Shown: positions 23,001 to 33,400 of the stretch, in pieces
Position numbering within the stretch: position 1 is the stretch's first letter
How the letters are laid out: every line of letters starts with the position of its first letter
Assembly: GCA_013076295.1 (NCBI GenBank)
Contig: RQOL01000660.1
Location: 4,340,001 to 4,404,000 of the forward strand
Direction: 5' to 3'
DNA: 64,000 nt
Source: Sanderia malayensis
Lineage: Eukaryota > Cnidaria > Scyphozoa > Semaeostomeae > Pelagiidae
Position numbers and translations under genes: made by a program
The notes under the pieces: generated by a model
Told to the model about the DNA's origin: nothing
The model's input: the letters and a program-made list of their open reading frames with translations, nothing else
Database searches by the model: none

Positions 23001-25478
23001 CTAAAGTAAGTAATAAACAATGAGCATAAAAGATAAACACTATTGAATTATAGATAACTAATTCTAATATACATATACAGTTGAACCTCGATAAGTTGAC
23101 TACTGCTTAAGTCAAAGTCCCCCGATCTCGATCATTTTTGTGTTTCCCTTGGTTCTGTATGCTTTATATGTGAACCTCGATAAGTCGAAACCTCGATAAG
23201 TTTAACAAATTTTTCTTGCCCTTGGGAGTTCGACTTATCAAGGTTCAACTGTATTCTATAATTGTACACGGTAGCTAAATATGGTTTAATCGAAGCAGAG
23301 AAGAGACTGTTGGGGATGTTGGCTAAGTCAAGCTGACTACAGGGAGTTTGAATAAAGTGTGGAAATATTAAACGTATGCTCATGGCAGTGAGGAGGGGTG
23401 AAAAGTAAAGCCACACAAGAATTCAACTTCAAAAATGGAGATTAAAAGTAAGATAAAATCTTGCATCTTACCTGCCTTCCAAGTACATATCATAAAAGAA
23501 CCCTTCTTCAATTGGGGGTCCATAGCAAAGACACCCACCGTAATGTCGCTCCATTGCTTCACCAAGAACATGAGCAGTTGAATGCCAGTACACAGTTTGA
23601 GCTATATAAAAAACAACGTCAGAGGTGAAAATGCAATGAAATTCAAACAGTACTTTTAATACTTTATTGTACTTCTAACCAAAGTTTACCCAACTGTATT
23701 ATCAGAGACAACAGTTGTAACAATGGCACCTATGGGACCAAAAGTCTTTCTTGTTACGTAGAGGTGTCTGTTATTTAGACAGTATCTTGGAGGATTTTGG
23801 GGGCAAGAATATTTCTCCACCATATAAGCCTGGCCTCCATTTAGTCGTTCAGGGTCATTGGGGCTCGCTCAAAGGATTAAAATCAACTTTTGACAATGTC
23901 TCTGTGTGATTTTTAATCCTTCCAGCAACCCTCAACGACTATATAGAAACCAGGCTTTAGAGATGTGTGTTGTAAAGGTGTCTGTGAATGAAAGGTTTCA
24001 CTGGGTGTAAAACCCAAAGTACATGCAAGTAGTAAACAGCTGTAGATAGTTTGCATAAAATTTTCACACCTTCTTTGTCATCAAACTTCAATAGTTGCAA
24101 GGTACTGCTACATTCAAATGGCCTGTCAAGATCCCACACTATTCCATTCACCTATTCATAAAAAAATAAAATAAATATAAAATAGGAGCTGTTTAATTAA
24201 TAAAGCTGCAATAGCAAATACTTTTAATTAAATGTACATCACAATGAAATAGGAACAAATAAATTACAGTGTATTTACCTTTGCAACAATGCAGTTGTCA
24301 GCAAGACCTTGGCTAAAGAAAAATGAGTATATGTACAATAATTTAGTTTAGTAATTTTAGTTTAGATTAATTTAGTAAGTTAGATGACATTTTAGTTTGG
24401 TGCCCATTCAAGTAAGCGACAGAATCTTGAGAAGAACTAGAGCTCTCCTTAAAGTTTCCGCTGTAGCACCTGGCCCAATCTATCATTTAGCACTAGTGAT
24501 CAGTGATATTCACTGATTAATACCTTATAGATGCTGCAACTTGATATGGTGTTGTTTCCCATGACGTTCCATCAACTTCCTTTCCATCTGGCAAAATGAC
24601 TTTGATTGGCAATCGTTCTTTTGCTGCCAAAATTAAAATAAAAAGTTTGTTTTAGTATCCATAAAGAAAGATCCTTCCTTCCAATTCATCCAAAGATAAT
24701 AGCTCTTTAGAGTTAATAATATTGGTAAAGAGTTAATAGCTAAACTAATATTTAAAATCTGCTACAATTAAATAAAATTACCTGCAATTTCAGCATCATA
24801 TTCTACTTTCAGTTTGTCAAACAGTTTGATTCTATCTTCCAGATATGTTGGAGGAGGGTTTAACTGAAATGTGAGCAATCAAATTTGATTTTGTTACTGA
24901 CGGACAAAAAGTCCTCTACCAGATTAGAGCTTCTTGGCATTGGCTGGCAGTGGGTTAATATTACTAATTGTCATATAATAAATACAACATATATTGATTA
25001 ATATATTGTGTCAGTTGTCAGTAAAGTGAAAAATTGTGTTATCAAAATTGGTATCATAATCTGACAACACCAGACAGGACCATAACAACAGACCATAAGA
25101 CAACACCCAAAAAAGCAACCACGCCTATTTCTCACAAATTCACAATATATCAGAAAAATACCGCCAGGTTTAACGCGTAAATTAATAATATAGCTTAATT
25201 TTTTCTTTTCGCACCCTCAAACAATAAAAAACAAAAGAATGCCATAAAATAGAACGAGCGTGAGCGACAGTGAAGTAGACGTAACGTAATTTAGGCCCTT
25301 TTGAGTACGTGTCATTAACTTGTGGAAAAGCAGCTTTGAAGACAGATACCTCAACAGGATGACCAGTAGCAGTTGGTTTATCCTTAGATTTCTTATCTGC
25401 CTTTTTCTTGGAGGGTGCCTTTTGGGGCTTTTCGTCTTTCAGGTCCATTTTTGAGAGCTCTTCAGAAGGAGCAGCCAT
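14076..25478 (-). CDS. TARS1: Cytoplasmic threonyl-tRNA synthetase
   Basis: Twenty coding exons: 25350-25478, 24782-24863, 24524-24623, 24279-24312, 24070-24151, 23472-23601, 22883-23000, 22416-22643, 21823-21885, 21623-21721, 21286-21381, 21103-21173, 20690-20852, 19842-19979, 19613-19690, 18680-18780, 15047-15151, 14833-14905, 14571-14685, 14076-14224. All phases join, giving 717 aa against 723 in human. Domains in order: lysine-rich N-tail; TGS domain (about 73-140); editing domain (about 145-300) with HSTAH; class II catalytic core (about 301-605) with [22 protein letters not shown] (motif 2) and [16 protein letters not shown] (motif 3); and the anticodon-binding domain ending at [12 protein letters not shown]. 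It charges tRNA-Thr and clears mis-charged Ser-tRNA. All introns are GT-AG. The intron at 15152-18679 hosts a GPCR gene on the other strand. Two CACGTG boxes precede the ATG. Confidence 0.96.
15266..15414. mobile_element. CAGTAAAAACCCGCATATAAGAACC-type MITE, copy 1
   Basis: It is about 150 bp, begins ACAGTAAAAACCCGTATATA and ends with the inverted GGTTCTTATATGCGGGTTTT. The interior has CAATAGGCTATTG palindromes. It lies in the synthetase intron next to exon 17. Other copies are at 38883, 40028 and 41322. Confidence 0.75.
15521..15856. repeat. Two-unit copy of the 163-bp tandem repeat
   Basis: Units start at 15521 and 15683 and match the array at 10994-11980, including the flanks (GTTCATARCATGACAAA at the left, TTGCTACAGGTGGAATA at the right). 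It lies in a synthetase intron about 1 kb upstream of the nested GPCR gene. Confidence 0.85.
15882..16020. repeat. Degenerate copy of the CCCGCATATAAGAACC MITE family
   Basis: It opens CAGCAAAACCTGCTTATCAG and retains the central AACAATAGGCTATTGTTTCT block and the AATCAACTGGTTGTTCACATG end, but with many changes. Confidence 0.5.
16911..18227 (+). CDS. Class B-type (secretin/adhesion/Methuselah-like) seven-transmembrane receptor, intronless
   Basis: An uninterrupted frame of 438 aa from the ATG at 16911, chosen because it opens a signal peptide ([16 protein letters not shown]). An ATG 48 bp upstream is also in frame. A modest extracellular region (about 25-160) with several N-glycosylation sites is followed by seven hydrophobic segments. 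Class B features include [20 protein letters not shown] for TM3, [12 protein letters not shown] for TM6 and [12 protein letters not shown] for TM7. There is a probable TM3-ECL2 cysteine pair (CSI and GSGGSCF) and a basic C-tail. I see no GPS autoproteolysis motif or hormone-binding module, so a reduced adhesion-type or Methuselah-like receptor is most likely. The gene sits wholly in the 15152-18679 intron of the synthetase, on the opposite strand. Ligand unknown. Confidence 0.82.
   Translation: MVVVKNKIAIIHFITLLFIVQSSVEKPNHPTIHPCDIEPRTRINTRTRKHGENRTTETSMKKLKKNTLHARIENQICNISFEELIRIFGKLHIEKYYLGNETNSTEHVYSTDFLKSLKQFLKKATEHKPHDNKTNIEKLLSKSQTLDVLAVIANSSSVICLLILLLTFHLFKELRTIPGQYLIHLAVFLAFGHFMLIMGIYAKSDEQFCSIIGILTHWTYLTVFSFTAAISCDVVRTFSSPVKIPRNSESLRRFQLLRATALFTPVLIVSPCIALHFNGNAKDMYGSGGSCFVTNDWANLFAFVTPVGVTLLYNTVCIAVTIFTIHKTQRRTSSVLGRRNSANRLRLKALVLTVKLATVTGFGWVFGYVAALTNVNLFQIAFVLLYSFQGTCVFVGFTWRRRILALYRRRWSRPYHEFKQGTTKNTKVAELTLRQLTP
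19152..19234. repeat. Short tandem duplication in synthetase intron
   Basis: ATTTTGGTAATATAAAAGAG plus TTTTCCTTTA occurs at 19152 and again at 19205, separated by a partial third copy. Confidence 0.6.
20241..20420. mobile_element. CCTCTAATAAGAGCCC-type MITE
   Basis: Terminal inverted repeat ACCGTATTTCCTCTAATAAG at the left, with its reverse complement at the right (CTAATTAGAGGAAATACCGG). Non-coding, in a synthetase intron. It belongs to the broad family with AATAAGC-rich ends seen at 45653, 49752 and 51476. Confidence 0.7.
20427..20649. repeat. Truncated AATAAGCCCC element between 33-bp direct repeats
   Basis: GGACCAGATTTTTAGCTTGC and the next bases occur at 20427-20459 and again at 20617-20649. 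Between them lies the right half of an element whose full copies are at 45653-45919 and 49752-50027 (TTAAACCAATAACTTCATTG; ends CCCCCGGGGGCTTATTCG). The second direct repeat abuts synthetase exon 13. Confidence 0.6.
21900..22060. repeat. Imperfect ATCGATCTC / CATATCAAT simple repeat
   Basis: Short units such as ATCAATCCATATCGATCTCG recur through this synthetase intron. A second simple repeat, CTACTTGTTATCA, occupies about 22315-22398 in the same intron. Confidence 0.6.
23076..23253. mobile_element. pogo/Tigger-like MITE, AGTTGAACCTCGATAAGT family, copy 1
   Basis: It opens TACAGTTGAACCTCGATAAG and closes CTTATCAAGGTTCAACTGTA, with TA at each end as expected for Tc1/mariner-pogo insertions. 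About 178 bp, non-coding. Second copy at 38085-38262. Confidence 0.8.
23825..23959. mobile_element. AGCCTGGTTTC-type MITE, copy 1
   Basis: Its ends TAAGCCTGGCCTCCATTTAG and CTATATAGAAACCAGGCTTTA form an inverted repeat. The core (AAGGATTAAAATCAACTTTT and on) is nearly identical to the copy at 62327-62472. In a synthetase intron. Confidence 0.75.
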
Positions 25479-25512
25479 TATTTCGGAGAAAGCCGCAGCG
25501 AAGGAGAATTGT

Positions 25513-25563
25513 CACGTGCCCTCTCTCCAAAATGAATGGCAAATTTTTTTTTAACACCACGTG
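25513..25563. promoter_or_regulatory. Two CACGTG E-boxes upstream of the synthetase ATG
   Basis: CACGTG at 25513-25518 and 25558-25563, 35 and 80 bp upstream of the start codon. Such boxes bind Myc/MiT-type bHLH factors. The pairing and position suggest promoter elements; no direct proof. Confidence 0.35.
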
Positions 25564-27499
25564 CTCCTCAGGTTTACGATGCATTGCTCGGAAATGTTTA
25601 AAATCCAGATGTGCTGAATTTGCTAAATGTGCTTAAATTCTGAGCTAAAATGAGCTTATATCGTGTGCATATCTGAATTTATTTTGCATCTGTTCACAAG
25701 ATTAACCATATGACAATAACAGAAAACTTTGCGGATGCAAACTAAATGGAACAAACTTCAAAAACAAAGTTTTTCTTTAATGAAGTAATGAAGTAATGAA
25801 GTAAATCTTACCCACAGTTTTCCACAGTTTTTTAAGCACTGTTCGTGGGATTAATACTTGCTTGTAAAAACAGTATGCGCAAAGACCATGTTGCAAGAGC
25901 CCTGCACACTCACATACCTGGTCTGGAGGAAGGTTTTAAAAAATGACGAAAGTTTTATACAAGTTTTTCATTTTGAACTCATACTCTTCAGCTGGGTGGG
26001 AAAGTGTAGGAAAGCAACTATGGTGTAATATTTACCATTCATCATATCGTATATATAGTACTGAATCAGAGAGAAAAAGTAATAATCGACCAATCAAAGT
26101 AATCACGGATTATCGATGATCATAATAATGAATCGATCAACCATTCATAATCAGACAAGATTCAGATTTGAAATTGACAAAATCAAATATTTCAACTCAC
26201 CTCTAATGGATACTCCGTGTTTGCAGAGCAAAATTCTTTAAATCCATTGATGTTTCGACTTATATAAGAACTTTTCTTTGGGATTAAATTACATATTTTA
26301 ATAGCATTGCACGTAAAAGGCCGCTATAATGAAAAATTGGATTGGTATAAATTGTATATATACAACCATACACACAGACACAACACTGGCCTAACTAAGC
26401 CTGCGCTGCGTAAGAAAGCGAGTTGTACGATAAATATAGAACTTACCACATTGTAAAATAAATATTTTGTAAAGCGATACATCAGCTGCATTTATATTCC
26501 ATAAAGTATAAAATACACCATTTTTGTCTGAGTAAAAGACAAATTAATAAGACCTTTCTGAATGGGCCTAAACACACTACTTTTAGTTCCGCTGTCGATT
26601 TCTAGTATGCGCCAAAATCCTTGTCGCTGAACCGGGCCGAAATAAACGCAAAGACCCAGAATGGATCATCAGCTTGTTAGCATTCACCATTAGCAAAGAA
26701 CTTGACTTTACGAGAGAAAAAAAGTGGATACCGTATTAATTTTCATCGTATATAGACATATTATAGCAATATTGGTATATATATAAGAACATATTGTAGA
26801 CTGCTTTAATAACTATAACTATAACTATAAAAATCATAAAAAGCACAGAAACATTTCAATATTGTTATCATTGTCGATTGTGATCATCAACAGTATAGTG
26901 TAGTAATAACATTGACTTATTTTGTACATTTCGCAGAAGTTTATTTATAAAAAGATCAATTGTTACTGAGAAGCAAAATTTGATCCTGAAAATTTGAATT
27001 CGTGAGAATAATGGCATGCTCCCGTTTCTCCCTAAATCGAGCAAATTTCGTTCGAACCTCATAGTACCCGAATTGCAGCATAGTTTCAATGGAGGTTAGA
27101 GCAGTATCTACTTAAAAAGAATACAGTTTACGTCATCTTTAAACTATAACAAAACAACAGTGTTTGAATACGTCATTAGATGACTTAGGCTGGATGCATT
27201 TTTGTGATGAGCAAAGGACATAATTCATCAAAATTCAAAAAGCCATCGTGGAGCCTCGATATGATAAGGTAGCCTCGATATGATGAGCACTTCGCATAGC
27301 CTTTCAGCTGGTCCTTTGAGCAGCTCAATGGTACAATTTACAATTTGTCATTGTTTAGCGAGTTTCTTTCATCAGAATGCGACAGACGCAGTTTTTTGTC
27401 CCAACCGTGGTTCGGCATATATACAGGATTCAATTTTTCTCTCTTTTTACACAGCAAAAGCAAATAACAAAACCTACAATAAAATCAAATCAATTTGTA
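25564..27499. other. Intergenic region between synthetase and RPRD2-like gene
   Basis: Nearly 2 kb with no coding similarity, RNA gene or recognised MITE. It is AT-rich with short ATAACTATAACTATAAC-type runs near 26815. Confidence 0.4.
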
Positions 27500-30400
27500 T
27501 CAAAACACAGGCGGCCTTCGTGGGGGCGTGCCCTGCGGGAAACGAGGCCGTTGAGGTGGACGAAACCGAGGCCTTGGGCCGCCGTGGTGTCCCGGATGTC
27601 CACCCATCATAGGCATCCGATTTGAACGCGGGTGGAAATTGTTCGGTTCTTGGTTTCTGAATCTGCCTCCACCGCCGCCGCGGTTCTTAGGTCCACCGCC
27701 GCGCGGTGGAAACCTGTGTTGATATTGTCCGGGTCGCGAATGTCGAGGTTTGTGTTGTGGGTGATTCGGATTGCCGCGCGGAGATTGATTAACGATTCCA
27801 TTCATGTCGTGATTATCGTTGTAATTGTGATGTCGAGGATGGTGATTCATCATGTCGCTATTACGTGAAGTATCTCGCTCAACATGGTGCATATCCCGGT
27901 TCATGTTATTATTGATGGGCAGGCGGTCGTCGAAATTACCTCGCTGGTGGTGTGGAGAATCGTGCGACGATTGTTTCTTGAATCTGGGACGGGGGTTGAA
28001 CATCTCCTGTTCCTGATGTTGTCCGCCATGCTGTACCTCGTCCTGAAATCGAGGCCCCTGATGTTGAAACATGGGCCGCGGACCACGAAGCAATGGACCA
28101 TCTGGTGGATGGAAATTCTGTCTTTCCTGTCGGGGACGTGCTCGGTTCTCGTGGAACATCGGCTCGTTTTGGGCAAGAAACGACCGTTCGGGGTGAATAA
28201 AAGAATTCTCGCTGTTGAAGTCGCTTGCATTCGATTGAAACTCATTCTCCAAAGACTGAGGCTGAGACAGAGACTGGGGCGCTTCTTGTTGATTGAACAC
28301 GGCCTGGTCCTGTTCTGGAATGAACATTTGCTGTCCGGAATGAAACTGCTGTCTTTCGCTCAAAATCGGTTGTTGCTCAACAATGGGCAATATCCCATCA
28401 GAAGGCTGCGCAGCAGTAAGCATGAGTGCCCCCGCTTGCACGGGTGGTTGATATTGACCAAGCAGAGATGGTTCGTGTTGCGCCGGGGGGCTTTGCAGTG
28501 TTGACATGATTTGGGGCTGGTGCTGCTCAATGACTTGCGGTTGAAATCCCGGATTGCTAATCGGCAGTGGAAGAAGGCCCTGCTGCATGTTCTGTTCAAA
28601 GTCAAACGCAAACTGTGGAACGGGTAGGCTCGCCGATTCAAGCTGATTTGTTTGAGAAATTTGGATTTCACCAAACTGAGGCTGGGGGAAATTGTTATTA
28701 TCCAAAAGAGGCTGTTCAAACTGGTCCATTTCAGGCGTGGGAGACCGGCGTGCGTCGTAAAAATACCCGGTTGCTTGTTGCTCGGTATTCGATGTACTCG
28801 GTAAAGTCGATTGCTCCGGATAATTGATCAATGCCGGTTGACTGCTTGTCGTTATCAAAGCGACTCCGGTATTCATAGCGTGCGATGAGGAGAACTGATT
28901 GACGGCAGAGCTAGATTGCACAGGGTTCTGCGAAAAAAACGAAGCTTGAACATCGGTACCAGATTTTGAAATATCCTTTCTGTTTACGTTATCAATCGCA
29001 TTGTTGTCCGCGGGTTTCGAAGCATTCCTTCGCAAATCAAAAACTGTTAATTGTCTGCTTTCAAAATCTTTGCTACTATTTCCAATGTTTGTCGAGTCAA
29101 ACTGCAACGTTTCAAAACCACCGCCTTTGTCTTTGGCAAGGCCACTCGCGGTTTCAACGGGTTCATTTGAAATGTTCAACCGCGCGGAAGAATTCGGACC
29201 GTTCAACATCACCGCGCCTTCGAAAGTATCGTTAGAGTATGAGCCAACTGAATGATCACGTCTCAGCGGCGATTTCTCAGGTGGCAGCATAATTGAATCG
29301 TCCAAACTCGCGTGTGAATGCGACCTCGATTTTCGCCGCGCGGATTTTTCACCAACGCGCGATTGTTTATCTTTGCCGCGCGTTGAAGAACCGTGCGATG
29401 ACGGGGAATCTCCATGCTGCTCCTGTGAGGATTCCCCATGCTTCGATTCACCACTGTGATGCCGATGCCGATGCGATGACTTCTTTTTCTTCGATGACCT
29501 ACTATGAGACCGCTCGTGTCTCTTGCTGCCGTCCGGCGAACCACTGAGCTTATGCTTTCTGTGTCTACTTTTAGATTCGTCGCGCTTCTTGTCGGCGGAA
29601 CGGCTGCGTTTTCCCGACTCTTCGTTTGTCGTTACAGAACCGAGCGCTGCCGTTGAGTCAAGCAGTAAACCTTGTTGCTGTTGCATTGGCAAACCAGGTT
29701 GCATCATACCATCATTGCATTGAACCAAACCTTGGTTCAATAAGCCATCAGTACTCGACATTGCGAGGCCAAGCGGTGGCAGCAAACCGCGCGGAGAAAT
29801 ATCGTGAAGCTGTAGATTTCCAGACAATGTGGCCCAATCCGCGTTGCTCCCGGGTTGCTGAAGTTGCTCCAGTTGAAAAGGTTGTACCAAAGAGACGTTA
29901 GGCCATGCTTCAGAGACCTGTCCCCCTACAGCCATCTGACCCCCACCTAGGTGTAGCAACGGGGTACTTGGCAGCGCACTAGTGACATTCGTATTATTTT
30001 GCATCATAAACATTGACACCGATGGTGCTGTATCGTCAACAACTGCCGTGTCGTCAATAACAAGACCGTCGGGAGTTCCTTCTGGCGTTGGGCACGAATC
30101 TTCGGATATGGGCGACATGGCTGCATCGCTGATCAGCGTACCCGAGGGTTCAGTGGCCATTGCAGATGTACCATCTCCGCTAGCTGGATAGAAAAAGAAT
30201 GAATATAATGTTAGAAATGTAATATCAGCAGTTAGGTTACACTTTTGTACAGTGAAAACATGGGCACAGACTTGTATTTCTCTAGGGATAGGGCTAAAAA
30301 GACCAGGACAAACAAATCCGTCATGCAATTGCTAAGTAAATTTTGCTCCATTTTATGGTGGCTCAAAGGAAAATTTAGACTTACCTTCCTTGATTAACTA

Positions 30401-33400
30401 CCTGTAAGCTCAGTTTTTAGGGCTTAAAGCTCAGTTTTAGGGCTTAGAGCTCAGTGTTTAGGGATTAGAGCTCAGTTTCTGGGAACTAGAGCCCCCCCGC
30501 CTCCATTGCGTCTGCCCCATGTGTGGAAACCCTATGTTACAATTGTAAAATAATATGCCTTTCTATCCACATACACAGCGATGGTTCGTATTGTCATTGG
30601 TATACTGTAGCACCGAAATGAGAGAAAAAAACTAAAATGCAATGGTGAAATTCTGATGAACTTACCATCGACGGAATCTGAGTGACCAACCAAGTTCTTG
30701 AACACGTCTTCGGGGTTGGGAATGTTAATCTGGGCTGATGAATCTCCGTTTACAGCGTCACCTGCAAGGAAAAAGTAAACAGAGTAAATTCAACATGACA
30801 CCTTCAAACGAAACTTCACAATTCAATGGAAAAACGTAATGGGTTTCGAGATACAGTGAAGGATAGGAAGGGTAGCAGAAAAAAAGAAAACTAGAGAAAA
30901 GTTATTAAAGGTGTGGTAATGGTAAAAAATGGTGAAATTCGTGACTCACCTATCTCAGTTGGATCATAAAGAACGCTGCTTGGATCATAAAGTGGTCCAG
31001 TCGGTGGTGTGTCTGCATCGCTATCACTCTCAATATCCATGTCAAGAACATTGACATTATCAAGCGTCGGGTCTTCGTGTTCATGTAACTTATCGCGCGC
31101 CTTTTTGCGCTTCGACAGGGAATCGAGGCCAGATTGTACCAAATCACCGATAGCCTCGAATTCATTCGGCTCCTCCGCATCCGAAATCGGCTCGACTTCG
31201 TATTCTGGAAGCGAGGCTTTCTTTTCTTGAATCTCTTTCTGCTTCTTCCGCCAGGCGATTTCGAGTTTTCTCACTCTGGATTCGACTTTTCTTTTCATCG
31301 ATGACAGTCGATTGCCGAATTTCTTGTAGGCCTAAGCAAAACAAATGGACGACAAAACGTTAATAAAAGACAAAATAGAATCTCACCATACTGAATCTAA
31401 TATATACCTGTATGGAAAACATCAGTTAGTGTAACAATCTTCGATCGGTACAGAACTTCAAAATAGCTTTGAAAATCGGAAACATAGCGAAACATAATAA
31501 CTACTAAAGCTTTTCGATGAGTGACAGACGAAAAGCTTTAGCAGTTATTATGTTTTGCTATGTTTCCGATTTTCAAAGCTATATCAGCTAGTGTGGTGTT
31601 TTCTTGCTTCAAAAGCATTACTCCTATCATTATTGGCGTAATTTTTCATAACCAATCTTTATCCCGAAATATGAAAACGGGACCAAACTGTTTCGCAAAA
31701 CAAGTTACTTCGCTTGAAAATACCCGACATCAAGAATACGATGTTCTGATTCATTAATACAATAATCCATTGAAGGGTTATTGTGCATGGATTCAAGTGT
31801 ATTAAAAGTCAGAGAAGTTCAAACACTCGCTTCGACCTGTCGTGATACTACAGTTAAATCATCTGCATAGTTCGAACTCGTGTAATTTGAACTCTATCTA
31901 ATTCGAACAAAATTCTCTGTCCCTTCAAGGATCACCAATGAACCAATTCTTATAAAACAAACCTCTATAATTCGAGCTTTTTGTAATTCGAACACTTTCA
32001 AGCTTGCCCAGGGTGTTCGAATTAGACAGAGTTGACTATATCTTTTTTGTAATTGTAGTTATAAGCATACACGAAGCACTTACATGTACGATGACTTTGG
32101 CTTCTTCATAAGCAGCATCGTAATACGAATCACTGTGGTAGAGCATGTCAATAAGTGATCGTTTCTCATTAATGCAGCGACTCATTGTATTGCAGTGAAG
32201 ATCAAGCTTCTCTTTTGACTCCTCGAATTCTTTAACGAATTTATTCACGCCGGAACGATCTGAAAAATATCAACATCGGAGTAGTACGTCAGAAAGAGAA
32301 CGAACGCTATGTTTCCGATTTTCAACGCTATTTTGAAGTTCTGTACTGATTAAAGATTGTTATAGCCTATACAGTGTCACCCTGATATGACGAAGCAAAA
32401 CAAGTCAAACCAAGGAAAAAGAAAAATCTTTGAGATTCTTAGTATAGAGACTATTAGACAAATATAGTTCCAAATCATAACACAGAACAGACAAATATAA
32501 ACATTTCACAATTAAAAATGTTGTTCTTTGTTTGAAATAAAGTTCAACTTATTAAGTTTCAAAACAATGTATAATTGAGACTTTACACAATAATGAGATT
32601 CCACCAACCTTTCACTTGCTTCACAGCTTCAAGATCCGATGCATCGACCCGCAGTGTTGCCATTTGATTTTGCTGTTTCCTGATTTCACTTTCAAGCTCC
32701 TTCATACTCACAACCATGTTCATCACAGTTGACATCTGCAAACAAATGTTTCAACATCATTAAATCATTTAAAATGATCTATATCAGACAATATTAACAG
32801 GTAGTATATTTCATGGGTGCCAATTTAGAATTTTCCCAGGAAGGACGGTGTTTGATATTAAAACTTTTTCCCAGAAATTTTTATTACACATAACACCTAT
32901 TATAGATATAATTGAAAGAAACAAAACATTAGAATCCGAAAATATCAACATCTACAGTTTGATCAGTTCTTTGATTTGAGATTTCTGGACAAAACATACA
33001 CACTTTTGTATATCATCCTACAAGGGGGGGGGTGAACTGCATCTAGATTTTCATCACCTTAAAATCAGGAGGAAGTGGCCTGCTCAATGACTTTAATCTC
33101 ACTGATTTTTCTGTTGGTTTTTCAATTGTTTTTGTTGATTTCTCCTTCTTCTCATCCTTCCTCCCTGAACCTGAAAACATTAAAAGATTCAGTTTGACTA
33201 AAGTTCAAGCAATTGGATCTTATATAATCAAAAATCCATCACACAGTGTATAAATACATGTATTCATGATACAATACACGTGTGACATTTCTAAAGTAAC
33301 CTTGAAAACTGTTGTTGGATTCAAACTTCACAAACAATATTCATCCCATGCTGTATGCAACACGCTAAAAGCTGCATGTGGAAGCCTGCAAATTTTCCAT

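Noticed and set aside
27884..28504. 206-aa plus-strand frame
   Set aside because: Antisense shadow of the low-complexity RPRD2-like tail.
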